A stretch of 64,000 nt of DNA, taken from assembly GCF_003475325.1 (NCBI RefSeq), contig NZ_QRQC01000005.1:1-64000 (forward strand), written 5' to 3'. The notes under the pieces were generated by a model. It was given only the letters and a program-made list of their open reading frames with translations. It had not been told where the DNA came from and did no database searches. Both the position numbers and the translations under genes were made by a program. The stretch is from Collinsella sp. AF33-16. Lineage in GTDB: Bacteria > Actinomycetota > Coriobacteriia > Coriobacteriales > Coriobacteriaceae. This document shows, piece after piece, positions 8,019 through 17,876 of this stretch; the stretch's first letter is position 1, and each line of letters opens with the position of its first letter.

Positions 8019-10172
8019 TTACTGAACTTTGCTGGCGAACTCGAGGTATTGCATGCGCTGCAGCTTGTCGATCGTCGAGGCGTAGGGGCTGTCTTCCGAT
8101 TCCAAGTCGTAGCGCAGCCCGTCGGCACCGAGATAGCCGGCGACATTGATGGTGGGCACATCTGACCTTGTCGCAAGCAGGGCCTTTTGGTAATTGGTGA
8201 GCGGGGCGCCGATCTTATTAAGGGTAATGGCTGCAATCTCGTTTGCCCCGACGGTGTCGTAGACGTTGAGCTCGGTATTGCCGGCGATCTCATAGTTAGC
8301 CCAGACGAGATATGTCGACTGATAGATACGGAAAGCGTGGCTTGCCGTATCTTCCTGAGGGTACAGCTCGTCGTTGAGAGTCGTTGCGGCGCTCGGCTGA
8401 TGGTCGCCAAAAAAGACAAGAACAACCGGTCTGCCGATGTTGCGGAGCTCGTTGATAAAGTACTCGAGGTCCCGGTCGGATGCGTTGATGCAGGTGAGAT
8501 AGGTGTTGAGCGCGCTGTTGGCGCCTTCGCTGGCTCCCTCGACCCAATAGTTTGTCAGCTCTTCGGCGGGAACGGTGCCATAGTCGTAGCCGCCGTGATT
8601 TTGCATCGTGACGTCAAAGATGAACTGCGGCGCTTCGTCGGTTCTAAGCAGGTCGAGTATCTTGTCGTAGGTGGCGTAGTCGCATACGCCGGCATGGTAA
8701 TAGGGCGCACCTTCGAAATCGCCGATTGAAAGAAAGTCTCCAAAGCCCAGCTGCTGATAGATTTTATCTCGATGGTAGTTGACGGGGTTTTGCGGGTGCA
8801 TAGCGGTAGTGGTATACCCAAGCTCTTTAAGGTCCTTTGCCAGGCTGTTTACGCCATTCATCTGATACAGCTGATAGGGGATCTTGCCTAATCCGACAAA
8901 GGCCGTTGTCGCTCCGGTCAAAAATTCGAATTCGGAGTTCGCCGTTCCGCCACCGGCGACCGAAGCGAGCATGGTGCCGCGAACAAGTGTGTCGGGAAGC
9001 GAGTTGTAGAATGCGGGGCCGAAGTACCCGGCCGCCTGGAGCTGCTCAAAGCACGAAAGGTCGCTAAAACTCTCGTTCATGACGGCAACAATCGTCGGCT
9101 TGATTTCATTGAACTGGGCAACGGCCGCCGCGCGCTGTTCGCTCGAGCCATATGTGCTGTCGTAGACGGCGGCGAGCTCCTGCTCGATGCTCTGCGCCTC
9201 ATCGGGCGTATAGTCTTCGGGCTTCTCAATGGGCAACTCGTTGACCATTTCGGTGAACGAAGTGATAAAACCCTGAGACGCATACGTGGTGATGGGCTGC
9301 CAACGGTCAAATCCAAAATCCAGCGCCTGCTCCAAGTCGATGTTGGAAAAGCCTGAGAGCCCCACAACGGTCACTAGCAGAAAAGCACAGAGGTTAGCGG
9401 CGATAGCGGGGAAGACATGGGTGGGCGTACGGAGCTTTCGCGGTCGGATGAGCGAAAGAAGCCCCAGGGAAATCTCCAGCAGGGCGAGAGAGGTTACGAT
9501 TCCGGCGGTAAAGGTAAACTCGTATCCCTCGCTCACTTCCATTGCGGTGCCAAGGGCCAAGATATCGCTTGGCAGGATGGCTTCGCCTTTAAACGTTATG
9601 ACGAAGTGCTCGGCAATGCCAAGGATGCAACAGACGACGGGCACGAGGACCATGACGCCTCCATGACGCTGTCCCAGCAAATAAAGGGAGAGCAGAACCG
9701 TCGCGAGCAACCCGACGGAAAACCCGAATGAGTTGGCGGGAATGCGATAGAGCGTTTCGTTGCAGGCAATTTCGATTGAAACGAACGAGAGCGCTGAAAC
9801 AGCGGCGATGACAAGGATGTCGCGGCAAATACAGGCAACCGTTCCCGTCGCAAGGTCGGTTTGGTCGATAAGTCCCGAAACCAAGGGCTCGACAAGAAGC
9901 ATGACGGCGGCAGCACCGAGCGCCGAATAAGAAAGGACCCATAGGGAGCTGCCCTCATTTACGAGCGATTGATTCGTAATCCATGCAGCTACCACGCCGA
10001 GCGGGATGAGGAGCGTCGCGCACCAAAAGACGCGGGCAATGGGTGGCTTTTCGTTGCGTTTGATTGAAAAATACACGCGCACGACGACGGCGGCCACGAT
10101 AAGGACGGCGATGAATATGGGCAGATTGGCCATGTCGCTCGAAGTGATTTCAAGGGGGATATCTTCGGTCAT
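8019..10172 (-). CDS. LTA synthase-type membrane sulfatase/phosphoglycerol transferase
   Basis: The 717-residue protein has an N-terminal half (to about residue 330) with many hydrophobic segments and a C-terminal extracellular sulfatase-like domain. Metal-site and nucleophile motifs of the LtaS group are visible: VAVMNESFSD (about residue 360), EFLTG with the likely nucleophile Thr, and VFFGDHQPS near the end. The probable role is transfer of glycerol- or other polyol-phosphate units to a cell-envelope glycolipid or polymer, outside the membrane. The actual polymer cannot be told from the sequence. ATG 10172 has AGAGGAA six bases upstream. The gene stands alone, divergent from uvrA. Confidence 0.85.
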   Translation of the reverse strand: MTEDIPLEITSSDMANLPIFIAVLIVAAVVVRVYFSIKRNEKPPIARVFWCATLLIPLGVVAAWITNQSLVNEGSSLWVLSYSALGAAAVMLLVEPLVSGLIDQTDLATGTVACICRDILVIAAVSALSFVSIEIACNETLYRIPANSFGFSVGLLATVLLSLYLLGQRHGGVMVLVPVVCCILGIAEHFVITFKGEAILPSDILALGTAMEVSEGYEFTFTAGIVTSLALLEISLGLLSLIRPRKLRTPTHVFPAIAANLCAFLLVTVVGLSGFSNIDLEQALDFGFDRWQPITTYASQGFITSFTEMVNELPIEKPEDYTPDEAQSIEQELAAVYDSTYGSSEQRAAAVAQFNEIKPTIVAVMNESFSDLSCFEQLQAAGYFGPAFYNSLPDTLVRGTMLASVAGGGTANSEFEFLTGATTAFVGLGKIPYQLYQMNGVNSLAKDLKELGYTTTAMHPQNPVNYHRDKIYQQLGFGDFLSIGDFEGAPYYHAGVCDYATYDKILDLLRTDEAPQFIFDVTMQNHGGYDYGTVPAEELTNYWVEGASEGANSALNTYLTCINASDRDLEYFINELRNIGRPVVLVFFGDHQPSAATTLNDELYPQEDTASHAFRIYQSTYLVWANYEIAGNTELNVYDTVGANEIAAITLNKIGAPLTNYQKALLATRSDVPTINVAGYLGADGLRYDLESEDSPYASTIDKLQRMQYLEFASKVQ

Positions 10173-10365
10173 GGACGTTCCTCTGGTACAGCAAATTAAG
10201 TTCAGTATTAGATTACTGTAACCTTTCCACGGCATTTCGAGAAACAAAGCGCCCGATACGCAAAGCTAAAGGTCTGCGAATCTTGTATTACGAACATCTG
10301 TGCGCGTCGAGTGCGCTAAACTCATCGGCAGTATGATTCGATGCAATAGGAGGCAAGGAGCTTCC

Positions 10366-13245
10366 ATGTCTGATTCCTCTATCGTTATTCGCGGCGCTCG
10401 TGAGCACAACCTCCGTGATATCGATGTTTCCATTCCGCGTGACCAACTCGTGGTCATTACCGGTCTTTCTGGCTCGGGCAAGAGTTCGCTGGCATTCGAC
10501 ACTATCTATGCCGAGGGCCAGCGTCGATACGTCGAGAGCCTTTCGAGTTATGCGCGCCAGTTCTTGGGCCAGATGGACAAACCCGACTTGGATTCAATCG
10601 ACGGCCTTTCGCCGGCGGTGTCGATCGACCAAAAGACGACATCTAAAAACCCTCGCTCGACGGTTGGCACCGTAACCGAGATTTATGACTATCTGCGTCT
10701 GCTGTTCGCCCGTGTGGGCACCCCGCACTGTCCCGAATGCGGCCGCGTCATTGAGCGCCAGACGACCGACCAGGTCGCCGATAAGGTCCTGGCGGCGGGG
10801 GAGGGCCGCCGCGCGTTTGTGCTGGCACCGGTGGTGCGCGGGCGAAAAGGCGAGTACACCAAGCTGTTTGAGGACCTTCGCGCCGAGGGCTTTAGCCGCG
10901 TGCGTGTCGACGGCGAAGTGCGCTCGCTCGACGATCCGATCGATCTGGACAAGAAGTTCAAGCACGATATCGAGGTCGTGGTCGATCGCATCGTGATCCG
11001 CGAGAACTCGCTGGGCCGTATCGCCGAGTCTGTTGAGCAGGCGACCGCGCTGGCTCACGGCAATGTAAACGTGTACATGCTGCCCGATCGTGATGCCCCC
11101 GAGGGGACCGAGGGCGAGCTGCTGGAGTATTCGTTGGCCTTGGCGTGCCCGGAGCATGGTCACTCCATTGACGATCTTCAGCCGCGTGATTTTTCGTTCA
11201 ACGCTCCCTATGGCGCATGTCCTGAGTGCGACGGCCTGGGCTTTAAGAAAACCGTTGATGCCGAGGCGCTGATCGAGGACCCCTCGAAGTCCATTGCCGA
11301 CGGAGTCTTTGGTAGCCTGTTTGGCAATTCGAACTACTATCCGCAGATTTTTGCTGCGGTCTGCAAACACTTTAAGGTGAGCACCGATACGCCGTGGGAG
11401 GACTTGCCCCCTCGCGTGCGTCGTGCATTCTTGGATGGCCTGGGCGATACGAAGATTTCGGTCGACTATCAAAAGCTCGATGGGCGCCGCAGCCAGTGGG
11501 ACACCAAGTTCTCGGGTGTGCGCAATATCCTGTACGAGCGCTATACCGAGACGACGAATGAGAACACCAAGGCGCGCTTGGAGAAGTACATCCGCGAGGA
11601 GCCGTGCTCGAGCTGCCACGGCGCTCGTTTGCGCCCCGAGATGCTCGCCGTCACCGTGGGCGGCAAGTCCATTTACGAGGTTTGTTGTCTGTCGTGCCGT
11701 GAGTCGCTCGAGTTTTTTGAGGGCCTGGAACTCACCGAGCGCCAACAGTTTATCGGCGGACGCATCGTCAAGGAAATCCTGGAGTGCCTGCGTTTTCTGG
11801 TCGATGTCGGACTCGACTATCTGACCCTCGATCGTGCCTCGGCGACGCTTTCCGGAGGCGAGGCCCAGCGCATTCGCCTGGCAACGCAGATCGGCGCCGG
11901 CCTCATGGGTGTCCTGTACATTTTGGACGAGCCATCGATTGGCCTCCATCAGCGCGATAACGAGCGCCTGATCAAGACGCTTGAGCGCCTACGCGATATC
12001 GGCAATACCGTCATCGTCGTCGAGCATGATGAGGATACGATTCGTGCTGCCGACTATGTGATCGACATGGGCCCCGGCGCGGGCGTGAACGGCGGACACG
12101 TAGTCGCGGCGGGAACGCCTGCCGATATCATGGCGTGTCCCGAGTCGATGACGGGCGCTTATCTGACCGGCAAACGAATGATCCGGGTTCCCGATGAGCG
12201 CCGCAAGCCCGGTCGCGGCTGCCTTAAGATCACGGGCGCCCGCGCCAACAACCTCAAAAACGTTACCGCCAAGATCGAGTTTGGTACGCTTACGGTCGTT
12301 ACCGGCGTGTCGGGATCGGGTAAGAGCTCCCTGGTTACCGACACTATCGCACCTGCCCTTACGAATGCCATTCACCGTTCGACGCGCCCTGTGGGTCCGT
12401 ATAAGAAAATCGAGGGCATCGAGTGTATCGATAAGGTTATCGATATCGACCAGTCGCCGATTGGCCGCACGCCGCGTTCCAACCCTGCTACGTACATTGG
12501 CCTGTGGGATGATCTTCGCGCGCTGTTTGCGAGTACGCCGGAGTCGAAGGCGCGCGGCTACTCGCCGGGACGTTTCTCCTTTAACGTGAGCGGCGGTCGC
12601 TGCGAAGCATGCAAGGGCGACGGACAAATTAAGATCGAGATGCACTTCCTTCCCGATATCTATGTTCCCTGTGAGGTCTGCGGCGGCAAACGCTATAACC
12701 GCGAGACGCTTGAGGTCACCTACCGTGGTAAGACCATCTCGGACGTGCTCGACATGAGCGTCACCGAGGCACTGGCCTTCTTTGGGAATATCCCGCAGAT
12801 TAAGCGCAAGCTCCAGACGCTGTACGATGTAGGCTTGGGCTACGTGAGCCTGGGCCAGCCCGCTACGACGCTCTCGGGCGGCGAGGCGCAGCGTGTGAAG
12901 CTCGCCAAGGAGCTTCATCGACGCCAGACGGGCAAGACGTTCTATATTTTGGATGAGCCGACGACCGGCCTTCATTTTGAGGACGTCCGCCAGCTGCTCG
13001 ATGTGCTGCAGCGCTTGGTCGATGCGGGCAACACGGTGCTGGTGATTGAACACAACCTTGATGTCATCAAGGTTGCCGACCGCCTGATCGATATGGGCCC
13101 CGAGGGCGGTAACGGCGGCGGAACCGTCGTGGTTTCGGGCACACCGGAGCAGGTTGCGGACTGTCCGCAGAGTTATACGGGCAAGTTTTTGGCGCCGTTG
13201 CTCAGGCGTGACCGGGAGCGTCAGGCTCAACTTGATGCTCAATAA
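10366..13245 (+). CDS. uvrA: Excinuclease ABC subunit A
   Basis: UvrA is the DNA-damage sensor ATPase of nucleotide excision repair and works as a dimer with UvrB. The 959-residue protein has two ABC modules: Walker [10 protein letters not shown] (about residues 33-41) and GVSGSGKSS in the second half, each with an LSGGEAQR signature. Zinc-binding CxxC pairs are at CPECG (N-terminal), CPECDG, and [14 protein letters not shown] in the second module. ATG 10366 has AAGGAG five bases upstream; the frame is open to 10300 but without family support. No promoter could be assigned in 10173-10365. Confidence 0.97.
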   Translation: MSDSSIVIRGAREHNLRDIDVSIPRDQLVVITGLSGSGKSSLAFDTIYAEGQRRYVESLSSYARQFLGQMDKPDLDSIDGLSPAVSIDQKTTSKNPRSTVGTVTEIYDYLRLLFARVGTPHCPECGRVIERQTTDQVADKVLAAGEGRRAFVLAPVVRGRKGEYTKLFEDLRAEGFSRVRVDGEVRSLDDPIDLDKKFKHDIEVVVDRIVIRENSLGRIAESVEQATALAHGNVNVYMLPDRDAPEGTEGELLEYSLALACPEHGHSIDDLQPRDFSFNAPYGACPECDGLGFKKTVDAEALIEDPSKSIADGVFGSLFGNSNYYPQIFAAVCKHFKVSTDTPWEDLPPRVRRAFLDGLGDTKISVDYQKLDGRRSQWDTKFSGVRNILYERYTETTNENTKARLEKYIREEPCSSCHGARLRPEMLAVTVGGKSIYEVCCLSCRESLEFFEGLELTERQQFIGGRIVKEILECLRFLVDVGLDYLTLDRASATLSGGEAQRIRLATQIGAGLMGVLYILDEPSIGLHQRDNERLIKTLERLRDIGNTVIVVEHDEDTIRAADYVIDMGPGAGVNGGHVVAAGTPADIMACPESMTGAYLTGKRMIRVPDERRKPGRGCLKITGARANNLKNVTAKIEFGTLTVVTGVSGSGKSSLVTDTIAPALTNAIHRSTRPVGPYKKIEGIECIDKVIDIDQSPIGRTPRSNPATYIGLWDDLRALFASTPESKARGYSPGRFSFNVSGGRCEACKGDGQIKIEMHFLPDIYVPCEVCGGKRYNRETLEVTYRGKTISDVLDMSVTEALAFFGNIPQIKRKLQTLYDVGLGYVSLGQPATTLSGGEAQRVKLAKELHRRQTGKTFYILDEPTTGLHFEDVRQLLDVLQRLVDAGNTVLVIEHNLDVIKVADRLIDMGPEGGNGGGTVVVSGTPEQVADCPQSYTGKFLAPLLRRDRERQAQLDAQ

Positions 13246-13265
13246 ATAGGCGATTCAGTTTATGG

Positions 13266-13300
13266 GCGCCATCGACTCCTTGTGATTCGATGGCGCTTGC
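13266..13300 (+). terminator. Hairpin after uvrA, probable terminator
   Basis: A perfect 10-bp stem GCGCCATCGA / TCGATGGCGC (13266-13275 with 13287-13296) lies 20 bases after the uvrA stop. The following tract is only moderately T-rich, so termination may be partial. Confidence 0.55.
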
Positions 13301-13377
13301 TGTGTCGAAGTGACGTATGCAGCCGAATTGGACATATACTTAATCCTTGCGTCCGAATGCGAGGGAAAGGATATGCC

Positions 13378-13878
13378 ATGGCAAAGGCTGTAAAGACGCC
13401 AAAAACCAATGCGATGCGCGAGCTGGAAAGCGCCGGCATTTCCTATGTTCTACATACGTACGAAGACGATGGTGATGAGTCGGCGGGCCTGGGGGTCGCG
13501 ATTTCGGAGCAGCTTGGCGAGGAGCCCGGACAAGGATTTAAGACCTTGGTCTGCGTGACGCCGTCCAACGACCACGTCGTGTGCTGCATCCCTGTTGCCG
13601 ACGAGCTCGATCTAAAGTCCGCCGCGCGTGCCGCGGGGGAGAAGTCCTTGGCCATGATGCATGTGAAGGATTTGCTTGCGGCGACTGGCTACGTTCGCGG
13701 CGGCTGCAGTCCGGTCGGTATGAAAAAACGCTACCGGACGCTCATTGATGAGACATGTGTCCTTTGGGATACCATTTTTATTTCGGGAGGCAAGCGTGGT
13801 TATCAGCTTGAGCTTGCACCTGATGATTTAATTGCATTTTGCGGGGCGACGGTCGCCCCGATTACGAGAGAGGACTGA
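13378..13878 (+). CDS. ybaK: YbaK-type aminoacyl-tRNA deacylase (Cys-tRNA(Pro) deacylase)
   Basis: The 166-residue product belongs to the YbaK/ProX editing domain family, which hydrolyse misacylated tRNAs such as Cys-tRNA(Pro) in the cytosol. Features are the GLGVAISEQL segment, FKTLVCVTPSNDHVVCCIPV, the Lys in GEKSLAMM, the hallmark GYVRGGCSPVGMKK, and the C-terminal FISGGKRGYQLELAP. Length fits a free-standing YbaK. ATG 13378 follows GGGAAAGG; the frame extends to 13282 without a ribosome-binding site and into the hairpin after uvrA. Three bases separate it from murJ, so it probably leads a ybaK-murJ-uvrC transcript. Confidence 0.9.
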   Translation: MAKAVKTPKTNAMRELESAGISYVLHTYEDDGDESAGLGVAISEQLGEEPGQGFKTLVCVTPSNDHVVCCIPVADELDLKSAARAAGEKSLAMMHVKDLLAATGYVRGGCSPVGMKKRYRTLIDETCVLWDTIFISGGKRGYQLELAPDDLIAFCGATVAPITRED

Positions 13879-13881
13879 GCG

Positions 13882-15564
13882 ATGCCGCAGGAAGAATTGA
13901 AGTGCGGAGCTCATTTTGCAAAAGAATCTGCGCCTCAGACACCCTCATCCGAAGCTTCTTCGTCGCGAGACGACACTGACGACATGGGCTCGTCGGACTA
14001 CTCCACGGTTGGTCGTTCCGCCGGGCTTATGACCATCCTGACCATCGTGTCTCGCGTCACCGGTTTTATCCGCACGTGGGCAATGGCGGCCGCTATCGGC
14101 ATGTCGCTGCTCTCGTCTTCCTATCAGGTCGCCAACAACCTGCCCAATATGCTCTACGAACTCGTGATGGGCGGCATGCTCGTGACGGCGTTTTTGCCCG
14201 TGTACATGGGCGTGAGGCGTGAGCAGGGTCGCGAGGCCTCTAACGAGTACGTGGGCAACCTGCTCGGTATTCTGCTATTGGTGCTGGGTGGCATTTCGTT
14301 GCTGGGGACCGTGTTCGCCCCAGGCTTTATCTGGACGCAATCGTTCCTTTCGGGTGACGGCGGCAGCATGGATACCGCTGCGTTCATGTTCCGTTTCTTT
14401 GCCATCCAGATTCTGTTTTATGGTTTGGGCTCGGTGTTTTCGGGCGTCCTCAACGCACACCGCGACTACTTCTGGTCGACGTTTGCCCCGGTCCTCAACA
14501 ATGTGATCGTCATTGCGAGCTTTATGGGCTTTGCGCCCGTGTCCGCACAGTTTGGCGAACGTGCCGGCATCATCTTGATTGCGGCCGGTACGACCCTCGG
14601 TGTCTTTGTTCAGATGGCATGCCAGATCCCCGCGCTTGGCAAGCACGGCGTGCATCCCCATATCCATATCGACTTTAAGGACCCCGCACTGCGCCAGACG
14701 ATTGCGCTCGGTATCCCGACGCTGCTCGCCACGGTGTGCATGTTTGTCTCGACTTCTATCACCAACGCTGCTGCGCTGGTGGTCCAGCCCGAGACTGGTC
14801 CTTCCGTCATCGCCTATGCGCGCCTGTGGTACACGCTGCCCTACGCGCTGATTGCCGCCTCGCTTTCGACGGCGCTCTATACCGAGCTCTCTCACGACGC
14901 ACAGGAGAAGGATTACGACAGCGTCCGCACGGGCATTTCGCGTGGCGTCGCCCAGATGCTGTTCTTCCTGATTCCATTCGCGCTGTACCTGATTGTCTTC
15001 GCGCGTCCGCTCAACATGATCTACTGCGCTGGCAAGTTCGATGAGTCCGGTGTGGCGCTGGTGTCGGAGTTCCTTATCTACCTGGCACTTTCCCTGCCGC
15101 TCTACGGCGTGGTCGTGCTGATGCAGAAGAGCTTCTCTGCCTTGCTCGACATGAAGCCCTATAGCCGCTATTGTCTGTATTCCGCCATCGGCCAGGCCGG
15201 CTCGGTTCTGCTGTTTGGCGTTGTGCTGGGCTTCGGTATGCCGGCAATCGCGCTTTCGTATGTCGTCGACTACGTGATCTTGGTCGGTTGCTCGCTGTGG
15301 TGGCTGCGTCGTCGTCTGCGTGGTCTTCAGGTTAAATCTATCCTGCATGGCGGTTTCTTTGGCCTTTTGCTCGGTGGCCTGGGTGCTGCCGCAGGCGCCG
15401 GCGTCATGTGGGCGCTTGAGCACTTTGTCGGGGCACTTGGCGGCTCGATTCTGATTACTCTTGGCTACGTTTGCGTTGCGGGTGTCGTCTCGCTTGCTGT
15501 TACCTTTGGCCTTGCCGTCGTCCTTAAGATGCCCGAGGTCTCGGCGCTGATTCGTCGCAAGTAG
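13882..15564 (+). CDS. murJ: Lipid II flippase MurJ
   Basis: The product moves lipid-linked peptidoglycan precursor across the cytoplasmic membrane. The 560-residue protein starts with a hydrophilic, Ser-rich tail of about 45 residues, then has about 14 hydrophobic segments. MurJ features include TILTIVSRVTGFIRT at the first membrane segment and the NxxPNMLYELVMGGML region (residues about 85-105), with VFSGVLNAHRDYFW further on. The cytosolic N-terminal tail is longer than in enterobacterial MurJ; actinobacterial members often carry extensions. ATG 13882 follows GAGAGAGGA. The stop codon directly touches the uvrC start. Confidence 0.92.
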   Translation: MPQEELKCGAHFAKESAPQTPSSEASSSRDDTDDMGSSDYSTVGRSAGLMTILTIVSRVTGFIRTWAMAAAIGMSLLSSSYQVANNLPNMLYELVMGGMLVTAFLPVYMGVRREQGREASNEYVGNLLGILLLVLGGISLLGTVFAPGFIWTQSFLSGDGGSMDTAAFMFRFFAIQILFYGLGSVFSGVLNAHRDYFWSTFAPVLNNVIVIASFMGFAPVSAQFGERAGIILIAAGTTLGVFVQMACQIPALGKHGVHPHIHIDFKDPALRQTIALGIPTLLATVCMFVSTSITNAAALVVQPETGPSVIAYARLWYTLPYALIAASLSTALYTELSHDAQEKDYDSVRTGISRGVAQMLFFLIPFALYLIVFARPLNMIYCAGKFDESGVALVSEFLIYLALSLPLYGVVVLMQKSFSALLDMKPYSRYCLYSAIGQAGSVLLFGVVLGFGMPAIALSYVVDYVILVGCSLWWLRRRLRGLQVKSILHGGFFGLLLGGLGAAAGAGVMWALEHFVGALGGSILITLGYVCVAGVVSLAVTFGLAVVLKMPEVSALIRRK

Positions 15565-17511
15565 GTGCGCGTGGCCGGTCACGACAACATTCCAACGCTT
15601 GCCGAGCAGGTTTCGCGCGTTCCCACGCAGCCCGGCTGCTACCTTTGGAAAGACGCCAAGGGCGATGTCATCTACGTGGGCAAGGCGAAAAACCTGCGCG
15701 CCCGTATGCGTCAGTACGTGACGCTGCAGGACGAGCGCCAGAAGATCCCGCTGATGATGCAGCTGGTGGCGAGCTTTGACTATATCGTGGTGGAGACCGA
15801 GCACGAGGCGTTGGTGCTCGAGCGCAATTTGATTGGTCAGTACCATCCGTACTTTAACGTCGACCTCAAGGATGACAAGAGCTACCCCTTTATCGCCATT
15901 ACAAAGGGCGACCTGTATCCCGCTATCAAATACACGCGTGAGCGTCATAAGCCGGGAACGCGCTATTTTGGACCTTATACCGATAGCCGCGCGGCACGTG
16001 AGACGATAGATACGCTGCGCAAGGTTATCCCCATCTGCTCCGCATCCTGTGCGGAGTGGCGTCGTTGTCGCCGTATCGTCGAGTCCCACAAGGGCGAGGA
16101 AGACATCGTCAATATGATTTGCGCGCAAAACGGGCGCCCCTGCTTTGACTACCATGTCGGGCGCGGCCCGGGTGCGTGTGTCGGCGTGATTTCCCCGGCA
16201 GACTATGCCAAGAACGTCAAGCGTGTCGAGCGCTTTTTGTCGGGCCATCGCAAGGATGTCGTCGATGAGCTGACCTCCGAGATGACGGATGCCGCTGAGG
16301 TGCTCGACTTTGAGCGCGCGGCACGCGTCAAACGTCGTTTGGAGGTCATCAGGGGTCTGGACGATCGTCAGCAAGTCGTTTTTCCCTCCAGTGTCGATAT
16401 AGATGTCATCGGTTTCTATCGCGAGGAGACCATCTCCGCCGCTTGCGTCTTCGTCGTTCGCGAGGGCCGAACAGTTCGCACCTGCGAGTTCATTCTCGAC
16501 AAGGGTCTTGATGTTGACGAGGAAGAGCTCCAGTCGGGCTTTCTTAAGCGCTATTACGACGAGACGGCTGATATTCCAGCTGAGGTCAACCTTTCCGTCG
16601 AGCTTGAGGATGCGGAGGCGCTGGGGGAGTGGCTTGCGGGCAAGCGTGAGCGTTCCTGCCATCTCCATAGGCCGCAGCGTGGCGAAAAGCACCGTCTGCT
16701 CGATATGGCATCCAAAAATGCGCGCCATGCTCTCATGCGCTACATGATGCGAACGGGGTACGCTGACGACCGCACCAATCAAGCGCTCCTGGAGCTCGAA
16801 AGTGCGTTGGCGCTGCCATCGCCGCCGTTGCGTATCGAGTGCTTCGATATCTCTACACTGCATGGCACCTTCACGGTCGCCTCGATGGTGGTGTTTACCA
16901 ACGGGCGCGCCGACAAGAGTCAGTATCGTCGTTTTAAAATTCAGGCCGAATTGGACGAGGCAAACGACTTCGTGTCGATGTCCGAGGTTTTGGGACGACG
17001 TTATGCTCCCGAGCGTATGGCCGACGAGCGCTTTGGCTCGCGCCCCGATTTGCTCGTTGTCGATGGCGGTAAGCCGCAATTGACCGCTGCGATCAAGCAA
17101 CTTGAGGCTCTTGGGCTCGATATACCAGTTTGTGGCTTGGCAAAGGCCGATGAGGAGGTTTTCGTGCCTTGGGACGAGACTCCAGTCGTGCTGCCGACCG
17201 GGTCCGCGTCGCTCTATCTAATTAAACAGGTGCGCGATGAATCGCACCGTTTTGCCATCACGTTCCATCGCGAATTGCGCGATAAAGCCATGACGGTTTC
17301 GGTACTCGATGACGTTCCAGGCGTGGGACCCACCAGAAAACGTGCCCTTATGCGCCATTTTGGCTCGATGAAGCGTTTGCGCGCGGCGAGCGAGCAAGAG
17401 ATCGCGGAAGTTCGAGGCATTCCTGCCGATGTCGCCAAAGCGGTTCACGAGGCGCTCGTTGCATGGAATGCCGAGCGCGCCGAGGCGGCGGCAAAGCAAT
17501 CCGAAAACTAA
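15565..17511 (+). CDS. uvrC: Excinuclease ABC subunit C
   Basis: UvrC makes both incisions beside a lesion marked by UvrB. The 648-residue protein has the N-terminal GIY-YIG nuclease domain (PGCYLWKDAKGDVIYVGKAK, about residues 15-35), a UVR motif (about residues 215-250), the RNase H-like second nuclease domain with IECFDIS and LLVVDGGKPQL, and a C-terminal helix-hairpin-helix (VPGVGPTRKRALMRHFG). The GTG start lies immediately after the murJ stop; another in-frame GTG at 15571 is possible, and no strong ribosome-binding site separates them. In many actinobacteria uvrC is followed directly by rapZ; here about 10.8 kb of sialic-acid genes intervene. Confidence 0.95.
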   Translation: MRVAGHDNIPTLAEQVSRVPTQPGCYLWKDAKGDVIYVGKAKNLRARMRQYVTLQDERQKIPLMMQLVASFDYIVVETEHEALVLERNLIGQYHPYFNVDLKDDKSYPFIAITKGDLYPAIKYTRERHKPGTRYFGPYTDSRAARETIDTLRKVIPICSASCAEWRRCRRIVESHKGEEDIVNMICAQNGRPCFDYHVGRGPGACVGVISPADYAKNVKRVERFLSGHRKDVVDELTSEMTDAAEVLDFERAARVKRRLEVIRGLDDRQQVVFPSSVDIDVIGFYREETISAACVFVVREGRTVRTCEFILDKGLDVDEEELQSGFLKRYYDETADIPAEVNLSVELEDAEALGEWLAGKRERSCHLHRPQRGEKHRLLDMASKNARHALMRYMMRTGYADDRTNQALLELESALALPSPPLRIECFDISTLHGTFTVASMVVFTNGRADKSQYRRFKIQAELDEANDFVSMSEVLGRRYAPERMADERFGSRPDLLVVDGGKPQLTAAIKQLEALGLDIPVCGLAKADEEVFVPWDETPVVLPTGSASLYLIKQVRDESHRFAITFHRELRDKAMTVSVLDDVPGVGPTRKRALMRHFGSMKRLRAASEQEIAEVRGIPADVAKAVHEALVAWNAERAEAAAKQSEN

Positions 17512-17876
17512 ACACGCCTCTAAACAACTGATATACATGATTGCGTGATTTTCAATCATTTATTTCACGGCGATTACCAGCCGATTTCGGGTTTAATTAA
17601 CGCTAAAACGTTTGACTAGCCATGGTGAACAACCCTGCTATCCTGCGGGTTGACGAAGACTGATATCTCACCTCGTCGATACATACTGTCTGGCGAATCG
17701 TTTGTCAATGAATTCGGTGAACGGTAGTAAATACCGTTCAAGCGTATGTATGTATCGGTCGCCGAGCGCGGCACCTCAGTTGGGTTCGTCGGTAGGTAAG
17801 GTATATATCGTCCGCAAGTTGCGCGGGGGCACGTCTAGGTGCTCCCGGGTAAGATTCTCTATTGATAGGAGAAGAC
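17512..17876 (+). promoter_or_regulatory. Control region of the sialic-acid operon
   Basis: This 365-base gap has no gene. It is much richer in A and T than its flanks. It contains a perfect 9-bp inverted repeat (17718-17740, listed separately), a possible promoter TTGGGT (17780-17785), 16 bases, TATATA (17802-17807), and the ribosome-binding site AGGAGA at 17867. A weak stem (GGGGCAC with GTGCTCC, one mismatch, around 17827-17844) lies in the predicted leader. Other TTGAC-like hexamers occur at 17612 and 17650 but lack a well-spaced -10. The promoter assignment is inference. Confidence 0.5.
17718..17740. promoter_or_regulatory. Perfect inverted repeat, candidate operator
   Basis: TGAACGGTA and TACCGTTCA are separated by five bases (GTAAA). 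The site is about 40 bases upstream of the proposed -35 of the first sialic-acid operon gene. Symmetry and position suggest a dimeric regulator site, but no regulator gene lies nearby and the repeat occurs only here in the window as far as could be seen. Confidence 0.5.

Noticed and set aside
14275-17100. A 941-codon open frame on the minus strand opposite murJ and uvrC
   Set aside because: Same reason: codon bias of murJ and uvrC removes stops from the antisense frame, and no motif is visible.
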